Source: Candidatus Komeilibacteria bacterium RIFCSPLOWO2_02_FULL_48_11
GTDB taxonomy: Bacteria; Patescibacteriota; Patescibacteriia; UBA2169
Length of the DNA: 13,905 nucleotides
Assembly: GCA_001818435.1 (NCBI GenBank)
Contig: MHKO01000005.1
Span: forward strand, 388 to 14,292
Direction of reading: 5' to 3'
Shown here: positions 6,055 to 12,506 of the stretch, in pieces
How positions within the stretch are numbered: the stretch's first letter is position 1
How the letters are laid out: the number at the start of each line of letters is the position of its first letter
Position numbers and translations under genes: made by a program
The notes under the pieces: generated by a model
The model's input: the letters and a program-made list of their open reading frames with translations, nothing else
Database searches by the model: none
Told to the model about the DNA's origin: nothing

Positions 6055-7494
6055 TCATTTATTTACAATATTATCCCCCAGTACTTCTTTCTCTTCATCC
6101 GCCACGACTATGTCCAGCACCTCTCCCAGTGGATGTAATTGTACTACTTTTTGCGGCACTGTGGCTATATCCGGCCAGCGATAGCCCAGTTTTTCAAAGG
6201 CTTCAGCGGAAACAATGGGCCGGCGCTCGCCATCCGCTATCACATAGACTGCCCGATCCTCGGCTGAAGTTATGAGGGTCCCGTCCGCGAGCTTGAGCGG
6301 GCTCTTGGTTGGATATTTTTCCAGTTCTTCGGGATGAACAGGAACCGGTTTCCGTTTCTTGAAATTCAAGACTAAAATCGTGCGGTCAATAATAGCCTGC
6401 TTGATACCGTCTTTAACGTAATACACGCCGCCGGTTTTTTTGCTTCGCAACAGGCCGCCGGCCGGATAAGCTGAAGCCAGGGTTATGTTCTCGCCCGGCT
6501 GATAATCTTTAAGGTCAGCTTCGGCAACCTGAATAACTTCTTCGGGATTAAAGCCCAGAGTGCGGAACACCTCGCGCGAAACAATGCCGCGCAAAGCATC
6601 ATCAACCAAAAGATAAATCGTGCCTTTGGGAGAACGGAGCAGGGAATAGTTGGCGAATTTTATAGGCGGGCCGGCTTCGTATTTATCCAGCTCATTCTGG
6701 CTGACTTGAATGACGCGCTTGGGATCAAAGCGGGAATAAAGCGCGCTCTTGGAGATAAAAGCGCGGCGCTGGCTGTTCTGTATCAGCCACACTTTATCTT
6801 CGCCTTTAATCTGCAAGAGCGTGCCGTCCGGATAAGTGCGGGTAAAGTATCTCTGCCAAATGCGCCAAAAATTAAAATTAGCTCCAATCCGGCCATCGCC
6901 TCCTTTGTAAGGATTGTAAGTGTAAAGCACGGCTGTGGCGTTGTTGACCGGCATTATCTCATATCCATCCAGAGTGGTTTTAGTCTGCCCAGGACCCCAG
7001 CCAGTAAAAGTGCGGCCTAAATTGACTAAATCGCGCAAATAATTAACCCGAACTTTTTCCGCGAAATCAGAAACCTGATTATAAAACCCTTTAAAAATAG
7101 CCAGAGACGGGTCATTTTTGGAGCAACTGTCGCAGACACCGAACCCGGTGGCCCAATCAAGCTGGTCTTGGCTGGGCGAGGAATCAGTCAGCAGGCTCTG
7201 CTCTTTTTGCAGCATGGCCATGATAAATTTTGGACTCAACTGGTAGGTTCGCGCTTCTTCAAAAATAATCTGTGACGCGGTCTTTTTTACCCCGTTCACC
7301 ATCTGGGTATATTTGGCCAGATAAGAGCCTTTGCTTTCCAAAAACCGCTGAATGGAATCTGGTGATAAAGAGTCAATTTCTTCCATCTCAAAATCAGAGA
7401 TGATGTAGTGAGGATTAAACTCCGCCGCATGAACAACGCTGCTTTGGACTAAAACGAGCGATGTTAGCAGAATAAAGATAAGCGCTTTTTTCAT
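6055..7494 (-). CDS. Secreted protein: lysozyme-like region plus four C-terminal repeats
   Basis: A signal peptide (MKKALIFILLTSLVLVQSS, likely cut after VHA at 23) directs export. Residues 30-220 look like a lysozyme-type helical domain: MLQKEQSLL with Glu98 placed like a catalytic acid, ATGFGVCDSC with a Cys121/Cys124 pair, and NFNFWRIWQRYF near the end. Residues about 221-280, 281-342, 343-402 and 403-460 are four diverged copies of a unit of roughly 60 residues: GtLl....., VYlI.dG.rR.I.S.e.F..lGf....I.qV....L..Y..G. Such repeats are common in secreted CPR proteins and may bind the cell wall. Peptidoglycan cleavage is an inference. The stop is TGA at 6055-6057. There is no clear Shine-Dalgarno. 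An inverted repeat begins 10 bases upstream of the start. Confidence 0.75.
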   Translation of the reverse strand: MKKALIFILLTSLVLVQSSVVHAAEFNPHYIISDFEMEEIDSLSPDSIQRFLESKGSYLAKYTQMVNGVKKTASQIIFEEARTYQLSPKFIMAMLQKEQSLLTDSSPSQDQLDWATGFGVCDSCSKNDPSLAIFKGFYNQVSDFAEKVRVNYLRDLVNLGRTFTGWGPGQTKTTLDGYEIMPVNNATAVLYTYNPYKGGDGRIGANFNFWRIWQRYFTRTYPDGTLLQIKGEDKVWLIQNSQRRAFISKSALYSRFDPKRVIQVSQNELDKYEAGPPIKFANYSLLRSPKGTIYLLVDDALRGIVSREVFRTLGFNPEEVIQVAEADLKDYQPGENITLASAYPAGGLLRSKKTGGVYYVKDGIKQAIIDRTILVLNFKKRKPVPVHPEELEKYPTKSPLKLADGTLITSAEDRAVYVIADGERRPIVSAEAFEKLGYRWPDIATVPQKVVQLHPLGEVLDIVVADEEKEVLGDNIVNK

Positions 7495-7503
7495 GATAAA
7501 CTA

Positions 7504-7627
7504 ACTACAGATTACAAATCTTTTACAGATATACAGATATGCCATTTAATTCTAACACGCCATTTATTATGCACATTACATTTGAATATAGTATCTGTAT
7601 ATCTGTACTTTATCTGTAATCTGTAGT
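7504..7627. repeat. Family F inverted repeat with 36-base arms
   Basis: The arms 7504-7539 and 7592-7627 begin ACTACAGATTACA and end ACAGATATACAGATA when read from the outside in, with only a few mismatches near the middle. A 52-base spacer lies between them. The element sits immediately upstream of the 7494 gene start, so any promoter of that gene must lie in or before it; the spacer has a weak CATAAT on the - strand. Confidence 0.85.
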
Positions 7628-7666
7628 CTACCATAAAAAAATAGGGCAGAAAAATTTTAAGACAAC

Positions 7667-7727
7667 AAAAAAGAGGGCTACTTCTGTAGATGCCCTATCG
7701 GTAGGCACATCTATCAGATAGTAGCCC
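7667..7727 (-). terminator. Terminal hairpin and T-run of the candidate RNA
   Basis: On the - strand GGGCTACT (7720-7727) pairs with AGTAGCCC (7675-7682). An inner stem TAGATG-GCC / GGGCATCTA has one bulge, and six Ts follow after a short TC. The + strand has only TTT after the stem, so it works mainly for the - strand. Confidence 0.65.
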
Positions 7728-7885
7728 TTTATCCACCGCCTCCCAAAAAAACTGGCGGAAAAGAACGCCTCATATTCGGTCGCTCACTCCCTCATTGGAG
7801 AGTTTTGAGCTCCTTTTTGAGAACGTTCGCAGGCCCTAGGTTGAACTGCCGTTGCGTTCGCGCTTCATGTCTGGGTTGCGAAGTC
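7667..7885 (-). ncRNA. Candidate structured RNA of about 220 nt
   Basis: No credible ORF covers this stretch. On the - strand a promoter (7892-7919) points into it and a hairpin plus T-run ends it. Between them several stems can be drawn: TTCGC/GCGAA near the 5' end, GAACG...CGTTC with an inner GGCAG/CTGCC-like stem, GGAG/CTCC, CCGCC/GGCGG, then the terminal GGGCTACT/AGTAGCCC stem. I could not match it to tmRNA, SRP RNA or RNase P RNA by their conserved motifs. The size would suit a 6S-type RNA, but I see no diagnostic match. Regulatory RNA or leader of the 7494 gene are alternatives. Confidence 0.5.
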
Positions 7886-7891
7886 AAGTTT

Positions 7892-7919
7892 ATAGTAACA
7901 AAGCAAGTAATTCTGTCAA
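7892..7919 (-). promoter_or_regulatory. Promoter of the candidate RNA
   Basis: On the - strand there is a consensus TTGACA (7919-7914), a 16-base spacer and TACTAT (7897-7892, 4 of 6 matches). The predicted start is near 7885. It lies back to back with the + strand promoter of the next gene, about 20 bases away. Confidence 0.6.
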
Positions 7920-7941
7920 CCTAGATATCAACAGTTTTTGA

Positions 7942-7950
7942 TGATATAAT
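7942..7950 (+). promoter_or_regulatory. Extended -10 promoter, probably giving a leaderless mRNA
   Basis: TGATATAAT at 7942-7950 is a perfect extended -10 (TGnTATAAT) with no good -35. Only six bases separate it from the ATG at 7957, so transcription should begin at or beside the start codon. No Shine-Dalgarno is present, in agreement with a leaderless message. Confidence 0.6.
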
Positions 7951-7956
7951 CCAGTC

Positions 7957-9279
7957 ATGAAAAAAGTCATGATTCTTGGCGTTGAAGTCTCGGACATAAG
8001 CCAAGCGCAAGCCATCAAAAAAGTGCAGGAATTTTTAAACGATTCCAAACAACACTACATTGTTACCCCCAATCCGGAGATTGTCTTGGCTGCTTCCAAA
8101 AGCGCTAAATTGCGCTCTGTTTTTGACAAGGCTGATTTATCTTTGCCTGATGGCTTTGGCCTAAAAATCGCGGCCCGCATTCTTGGCCAAAAGCTCCACC
8201 ACCGCGTTGCTGGAGCTGATTTTATGCTCCAGATTGCGGCTCTGGGTGCCCAAGAGCGGCAGAGCGTGTTCTTGTTGGGCGGCCAAGCTGGAGTGGCCAA
8301 AAAAGCCGCTCTAAAACTGCAAAAAATGCATCCTAGTTTAAAAATAGCTGGCGCGGAATCTGGCGGAAAAGTCATTAAAGAAAACAACGCCTGGGCAACG
8401 AGCGACAGGGAATTGATTAAAAAAATAAACCAGAGCCAGGCGCGAATTTTATTCGTGGCTTTTGGCTGTCCCAAACAGGAAAAATGGCTGTTCCATAATC
8501 TGGCCAAATTAGATTCAGTAAAGCTGGCCATGACCGTGGGCGGCAGTTTGGATTTCTTGGCCCACACAGCCAGGCGCGCGCCCGCGATAATGCGGCAAAT
8601 CGGCCTGGAGTGGCTGTGGCGGCTCATCCAAAACCCGCGCCGCATCCGCCGCATCTGGAATGCCACCATTGGATTTATTTGGAAAATTTTAATGGCCAGA
8701 TTACGGATTGCTTTTATCTATCGCCCCAACGTGGTTGGTTTTATCACACGTCATCCCGAGCGGAGCGAAGCGGAGTCGAGGGATCTCGTGGATAAACAAT
8801 GGGATCCCTCCACTCCCCGCCCTGGGCGGGTCGGTCGGGATGACGCTGTTGAAGTCCTGCTGGTCCAGCGGGCCAATGAAAAATACGAGCACTGGCAATT
8901 GCCCCAAGGCGGGGTGGACCAGGGCGAAAGCGAAGTTGAGGCTGTGTTGCGGGAAATGGGCGAAGAAATCGGAGCCAGCCAGCTTAAAATTCTGGGCCGG
9001 CATCCTCAAAAATACTCCTATGACTGGTCAAGGTGGCACCAGCGGCGCGGCAGTTACCGCGGCCAGCGCCAAACCATTTTTTACTTGCGCTTTGACCAAA
9101 GTCGCGATAGCATCAAGATAGATGAACATGAAATAAGAGCTTACGAATGGACTCTTATTGATAAAGTAATAACCAAGGTGCACCCACTGCGCCGGACAAT
9201 GATTGGGATGGCAGTGAATTATTGGAAAACAGTTATCGGAAAACAGAAATCGGTTCAGAAATCAGAAAACGGAAAATAG
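7957..9279 (+). CDS. TagA/WecG-type glycosyltransferase fused to a NUDIX (RppH-like) hydrolase
   Basis: Residues 1-240 form a WecG/TagA/CpsF domain: TPNPEI with Thr37, LPDGFG with Asp65, VAGADFM, LLGGQAGVA, VAFGCPKQEKW (168-177), VGGSLDF and RAP...GLEWLWRLIQNPRR. Such enzymes add a ManNAc-type sugar to lipid-linked GlcNAc at the membrane; the basic amphipathic tail at 215-245 fits membrane contact. From about 247 (MARLRIAFIYRPNVVG) a NUDIX domain follows with a complete box, GGVDQGE...REMGEEIG (318-339), and YRPNVVG plus WQLPQGG as in RppH-type pyrophosphohydrolases. A family A repeat (residues 265-296) is inserted between the first NUDIX strand and VLLVQR. The last 15 or so residues come from repeat E. 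One continuous frame joins both domains; an internal ATG at 8692 without Shine-Dalgarno could give a separate NUDIX protein. Confidence 0.85.
   Translation: MKKVMILGVEVSDISQAQAIKKVQEFLNDSKQHYIVTPNPEIVLAASKSAKLRSVFDKADLSLPDGFGLKIAARILGQKLHHRVAGADFMLQIAALGAQERQSVFLLGGQAGVAKKAALKLQKMHPSLKIAGAESGGKVIKENNAWATSDRELIKKINQSQARILFVAFGCPKQEKWLFHNLAKLDSVKLAMTVGGSLDFLAHTARRAPAIMRQIGLEWLWRLIQNPRRIRRIWNATIGFIWKILMARLRIAFIYRPNVVGFITRHPERSEAESRDLVDKQWDPSTPRPGRVGRDDAVEVLLVQRANEKYEHWQLPQGGVDQGESEVEAVLREMGEEIGASQLKILGRHPQKYSYDWSRWHQRRGSYRGQRQTIFYLRFDQSRDSIKIDEHEIRAYEWTLIDKVITKVHPLRRTMIGMAVNYWKTVIGKQKSVQKSENGK
8750..8844. repeat. Family A palindromic element, copy iv (in the TagA-NUDIX gene)
   Basis: GTCATCCCGA (8750-8759) and TCGGGATGAC (8835-8844) are perfect inverted ends. 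The centre at 8783-8805 matches that of copy i in the same + strand direction, whereas the arms are swapped. It is translated as HPERSEAESRDLVDKQW and further residues to GRD. Confidence 0.9.
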
Positions 9280-9339
9280 ATAATAAACCGATTTCTGCTT
9301 TCTGATTTCCATTACTGATTTCCGATTTCTGTCAACTGT
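9225..9339. repeat. Family E AT-rich palindrome (ACAGAAATCGG units)
   Basis: The left half has repeated CAGAAATCGG/ATCAGAAAAC units and the right half has their complement (CCGATTTCTG, TTTCTGATTTCC). It covers the end and stop codon of the TagA-NUDIX gene and almost all of the 72-base gap before gltX. Confidence 0.7.
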
Positions 9340-9351
9340 CTTCTAAAATAT

Positions 9352-10929
9352 ATGGCTAGCAAGCATAACAATAAAATACGTGTGCGGTTCGCGCCCTCGC
9401 CCACCGGCGCGCCGCACGTGGGAAATATAAGGACCGCGCTATTTGCGTGGTTGTTCGCGCGGCACCACAAAGGCACGTTTATTTTGCGCATTGAAGATAC
9501 GGATACGGACCGGGTTGTGGCTGGCAGCGTGGAGACTATTTTGGAAGCGCTTGATTGGCTGGGATTGGAAGTGGATGAAGGTGTAAAAAGTTTCGAGTTA
9601 CAAGTTTCCAGCCAAAGGCTGGTCAGCCTCTGGCCGACAAGTTTCAAGAAAGAAAAAAACGGGGTATTGCAAGAGGTAGGGGAATATGGACCTTATTTCC
9701 AGTCAAAACGATTGGATATTTACAAAAAATATGCGGAAGAATTGGTGGCCAAAGGCCATGCTTATTATTGTTTTTGCTCCGAGGAGAGATTGGAGCAAAT
9801 AAGAAAAGAACAGGAAGCCAAAAAACTGCCGCCGAAATATAATGGCCATTGTTTAACTCTGGATGCGGCTGAGGTCAAAAAGCTCTTGGATGGGGGAGAG
9901 GCGCACGTCATCCGCATGAAAATCGGCCATGAAGGTGAAACCGTGCTTAATGACGTTATAAAAGGCGAAGTACGTTTTAAAAATAGCTTGATTGATGACC
10001 AAGTTTTGCTTAAATCAGATGGTTTTCCCACTTACCATCTGGCCGCAGTGGTGGACGACCACTTGATGGAAATCTCGCACGTTATCCGCGCAGACGAGTG
10101 GTTGCCCTCAACCCCAAAGCATCTGTTATTGTATGATTATTTTGGCTGGGCCAAACCGGCTTTTGCCCATGTGCCGATTATTCTAGGGCCGGATAAAACC
10201 AAGCTTTCCAAACGCCATGGCGCGGTTTCAATTTTGGATTACCGCGAAGCCGGCTATCTGCCGGAAGCCATGTTCAATTACCTGGCTTTCCTGGGTTGGA
10301 ACCCAAAAACCGACCAAGAGCTCTTCAGCCGCGATGAGCTGATAAAAGAATTTGATTTGGACAAAGTGAATAAAGCCAACCCGATTTTTGACATTAAAAA
10401 GCTGAATTGGATGAATGGGCAGTATATTAAAAAGATGACGGCTAATGAACTTCAATCCGTCATCCTGAACGAAGCGAAGCGGAGTGAAGGATCCCATGGA
10501 TTAATTCTGGGATCCTTCGCTAACGCTCAGGATGACGCGTTAAAAAAGGTCGTTAAACTCGCGCAAGAGAGAATGGAAAAGTTGGTTGACTTTGCGCCTT
10601 TGACTGATTTTCTGCGGCAAGACAAACTTGATTATGACGCCAAGATTCTAATTCCAAAGGGTTTAAGCCAAACCCAGTGTAAAACCCAGCTCCAAACCGC
10701 GCTAGATGTCATAAGCAAAATTGAGGCCGGGGATTGGCAGGAGGAAAAACTTCGTAAAACCTTTTTAGATTATTGCGAGAAAAATAACGTTAAAAGAGGC
10801 GAACTGCTCTGGCCCGTGCGCGTGGCCGTGACCGGGCTCGCCAATTCACCGGATTTATTCGCGGTCATGGATATTTTAGGGAAAAAGAAAAGCATAGAGA
10901 GAATAAGAGAAGCAATAAGCAAACTTTAA
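9352..10929 (+). CDS. gltX: Glutamyl-tRNA synthetase with two in-frame repeat insertions
   Basis: GltX charges tRNA-Glu (and possibly tRNA-Gln where no GlnRS exists). Class I signatures are clear: APSPTGAPHVGN (14-25, the HIGH motif), LRIEDTDTDR, YCFCSEERL with Cys140/Cys142 and Cys167 as a zinc-site pattern, FPTYHLAAVVDD, and KLSKRHG (284-290, the KMSKS motif). The C-terminal anticodon-binding region is present. At 525 aa it is longer than the usual 460-490. The excess lies at two points: residues about 78-108, between WLGLEVDEG and GEYGPYFQS, holding a family C element, and residues about 370-396, a family A element at the start of the anticodon-binding domain. ATG 9352 fits the family start; there is no Shine-Dalgarno and repeat E ends 12 bases upstream. 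Catalytic motifs are intact, so activity is expected. Confidence 0.95.
   Translation: MASKHNNKIRVRFAPSPTGAPHVGNIRTALFAWLFARHHKGTFILRIEDTDTDRVVAGSVETILEALDWLGLEVDEGVKSFELQVSSQRLVSLWPTSFKKEKNGVLQEVGEYGPYFQSKRLDIYKKYAEELVAKGHAYYCFCSEERLEQIRKEQEAKKLPPKYNGHCLTLDAAEVKKLLDGGEAHVIRMKIGHEGETVLNDVIKGEVRFKNSLIDDQVLLKSDGFPTYHLAAVVDDHLMEISHVIRADEWLPSTPKHLLLYDYFGWAKPAFAHVPIILGPDKTKLSKRHGAVSILDYREAGYLPEAMFNYLAFLGWNPKTDQELFSRDELIKEFDLDKVNKANPIFDIKKLNWMNGQYIKKMTANELQSVILNEAKRSEGSHGLILGSFANAQDDALKKVVKLAQERMEKLVDFAPLTDFLRQDKLDYDAKILIPKGLSQTQCKTQLQTALDVISKIEAGDWQEEKLRKTFLDYCEKNNVKRGELLWPVRVAVTGLANSPDLFAVMDILGKKKSIERIREAISKL
9608..9637. repeat. Family C double mini-hairpin, copy 2 (in gltX)
   Basis: It differs from copy 1 (read on the other strand) at only a few positions and is translated as SSQRLVSLWPTS. 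ACAAGTTTC occurs directly on both sides (9600-9608 and 9637-9645), either as a target duplication or as units of an underlying CAAGTTTCAAG-type repeat. Confidence 0.8.
10459..10536. repeat. Family A palindromic element, 78 bp (in gltX)
   Basis: The inverted ends are GTCATCCTGA (10459-10468) and TCAGGATGAC (10527-10536); inside is a GGATCCCA / TGGGATCC stem. It is exactly 26 codons and adds SVILNEAKRSEGS... to GltX. The loop CCCATGGATTAATTCTGGG (10493-10511) recurs, inverted, in the copy at 10934-11042. Confidence 0.9.
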
Positions 10930-10933
10930 ATAT

Positions 10934-11042
10934 GTCATTGCGAGCGAAGCGAAGCCAGCCAGAGACTGGCCACCTTTGGGTGGCAATCCCAGAATATAAC
11001 CATGGGATTGCCACGGTCGCGAGTACGCTCCCTCGCAATGAC
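10934..11042. repeat. Family A palindromic element, copy v (after gltX)
   Basis: The inverted ends GTCATTGCGA (10934-10943) and TCGCAATGAC (11033-11042) start four bases after the gltX stop. The inner stem is GGCAATCCCA / TGGGATTGCC. A family C element is nested in the left arm. There is no T-run, so it is not a standard terminator, although it may protect the 3' end of the gltX message. Confidence 0.9.
10955..10984. repeat. Family C double mini-hairpin, copy 3
   Basis: CCAGCCAGAGACTGGCCACC and the following TTTGGGTGGC form the same two-hairpin plan with several changes. It interrupts the left arm of family A copy v after CGAGCGAAGCGAAG. Confidence 0.65.
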
Positions 11043-11051
11043 ATTTTTATT

Positions 11052-11080
11052 TTGTCTGAATCTTAAAATTGTGCTATAAT
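11052..11080 (+). promoter_or_regulatory. Sigma-70-like promoter of the EnvC-like gene
   Basis: TTGTCT (11052-11057), a 17-base spacer and a perfect TATAAT (11075-11080) begin 10 bases after the end of repeat copy v. The leader of about 95 bases would contain the family C copy at 11120-11167. Confidence 0.7.
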
Positions 11081-11119
11081 AATCCATAGTTTCTAATTAT
11101 TCGTATATTTTTGTACTCG

Positions 11120-11167
11120 CCAGCCAAAGGCTCCCTCCAAAGGATGGTTCGGTTAGCCTCTGGCTGA
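11120..11167. repeat. Family C element, copy 4, interrupted
   Basis: The two half-hairpins CAGCCAAAGGCT and AGCCTCTGGCTGA are separated by about 19 extra bases that include a small CCTCCAAAGGATGG inverted motif. ATTCGTA occurs on both sides (11099-11105 and 11170-11176). It lies in the leader of the EnvC-like gene. Confidence 0.65.
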
Positions 11168-11180
11168 TAATTCGTAGGAT

Positions 11181-12395
11181 ATGAAACAAAAACAAACCAA
11201 AATCCTCGGTTGGCTGATGATTTTCGTTTGGCTGGCCCTGCCGATTATCGGCCAAGCGCAAGACGCGGCCGCGCCGGATGAATTGCAGGAAAAACTGAAA
11301 GCCCAGCGCCAGGCCATTGAAGAACTGCAAAAAAAAGTGCAGGTCTATGAAGAAAAAATCAAGGCCAAGCGCGACGAAGCTTTAGGCATAAAAAGCCAGC
11401 TGGAAGAATTGGAGGATAAAATCGGCCAGACGCAAGCCGAATTGGAAATTAAGCGCCAGGAAATCACCGCCACCAACCTCAAGATTCAACAAACCGAGGA
11501 AACAATCAAAGATAAAAATTTGGAAATAGTGAAAGAACAGGAAAAACTGGCAGAATTCGTGCGCGTGCTTTATCAAAAAGGGGAGAAAAGCTATCTTGAA
11601 ATCCTGCTCGCTCATGACGCTTTTTCCGAATTTTACGACCAGGTGCAATACCTCAAAACCGTTGAAGGCGATTTAATGGTTGTCTTAAAAAAAATCAAAG
11701 TCGTAAAAGAAAACTTGGAAGCCCAAAAACAGATATTGGAAGAGGAGCGTAAAACCCTGGAGGACTTGCGGGCCCAACTGGACGACAAGCAGGAGTCTCT
11801 GGCCGAAAAGTCAACCGCAAAAAACGTGTTGCTGGAGGCCACCCAGGCCGATGAATCCAAGTTCCAGCAACTATTGAAAGAGGTGAGAGCCGAGCAGGCG
11901 CAAATCAACGCCAATATCGTGAGCCTGGAGCGCGAACTGCGCGCCAAGCTGGCGGCCAAAGGCGATAAAACTTTATCCGAGCTTTCGGGTCAAGGCTTTA
12001 TTTGGCCCACTGACGGCCGGACAATTACCGCCGCTTTCCATGACCCGGATTATCCTTTCCGCCGCTATTTTGAGCACCCAGCCATTGATATCCGCGCGGC
12101 TCAAGGCACGTCAATCCACGCCATTGGCTCTGGTTACGTGGCCACGGCGCACGACGCGGGCCTGGGGTATAGCTACATCTCAATTATTCACGCTGACGGC
12201 CTTTCCAGCGTCTATGGGCATGTGAGCTGTATTTTGGTCAAAGAAGACGACTATGTTGTCCAAGGACAGGTTATTGGCTGTTCCGGGGCCACGCCAGGCA
12301 CCCCAGGAGCCGGTCGGCTGACAACCGGAGCCCATCTGCACCTGGAAATCCGCTTAAACGGCATTCCGGTGAATCCAGTGGATTATTTGCCGTAA
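11181..12395 (+). CDS. EnvC-like murein hydrolase activator/LytM (M23) peptidase
   Basis: An N-terminal signal peptide (residues 1-26, ending IIGQAQ) is followed by long coiled coils at about 33-260 (heptads rich in Glu, Lys, Leu and Gln) with a break at FVRVLYQKGEKSYLEILL. A C-terminal LytM/M23 domain spans 273-404. Zinc-site residues are present: HPAID (His299, Asp303) and HLHLE (His385, His387), together with YGH at about 345-347. The domain is therefore potentially an active endopeptidase, unlike E. coli EnvC, whose LytM site is degenerate. It should act on peptidoglycan outside the membrane, most likely in septum splitting. A promoter lies at 11052-11080. The start ATG at 11181 has only a weak AGGA nearby. 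No clear terminator follows. Confidence 0.9.
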   Translation: MKQKQTKILGWLMIFVWLALPIIGQAQDAAAPDELQEKLKAQRQAIEELQKKVQVYEEKIKAKRDEALGIKSQLEELEDKIGQTQAELEIKRQEITATNLKIQQTEETIKDKNLEIVKEQEKLAEFVRVLYQKGEKSYLEILLAHDAFSEFYDQVQYLKTVEGDLMVVLKKIKVVKENLEAQKQILEEERKTLEDLRAQLDDKQESLAEKSTAKNVLLEATQADESKFQQLLKEVRAEQAQINANIVSLERELRAKLAAKGDKTLSELSGQGFIWPTDGRTITAAFHDPDYPFRRYFEHPAIDIRAAQGTSIHAIGSGYVATAHDAGLGYSYISIIHADGLSSVYGHVSCILVKEDDYVVQGQVIGCSGATPGTPGAGRLTTGAHLHLEIRLNGIPVNPVDYLP

Positions 12396-12406
12396 ATTTA
12401 AACGGC

Positions 12407-12450
12407 TTGACAGGCTATTCTTGACAATCCAATAATAAGCGTTAAGATAA
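12407..12450 (+). promoter_or_regulatory. Two overlapping promoters of the lipoprotein gene
   Basis: TTGACA (12407-12412) with an 18-base spacer and AATAAT (12431-12436, 5 of 6), and a second TTGACA (12421-12426) with a 16-base spacer and TAAGAT (12443-12448, 4 of 6). Two perfect -35 boxes 14 bases apart suggest strong or redundant transcription. Confidence 0.6.
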
Positions 12451-12506
12451 CGTGTTCTCTTTGAGATTGCCTAAAATGTTTTCATCCACACTACAGGAGG
12501 AATGAG

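Noticed and set aside
7667..7885. tmRNA, SRP RNA or RNase P RNA as identity of the candidate RNA
   Set aside because: None of the conserved motifs of those RNAs was found, and the length suits neither tmRNA nor RNase P.
8701..9121. Open frames on both strands across the NUDIX part of the TagA-NUDIX gene
   Set aside because: They are open largely because the palindromic repeat lacks stops in several frames; only the long frame carries the NUDIX motifs.
9312..9647. A - strand frame covering the start of gltX
   Set aside because: It consists of repeat sequence (QRLTSLWL) plus the antisense of the HVGN region, with no independent domain.
1159..11042. The many similar repeats as a CRISPR array
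   Set aside because: Copies are kilobases apart, in both orientations, differ in length and lie in genes; there is no regular spacer pattern and no cas gene.
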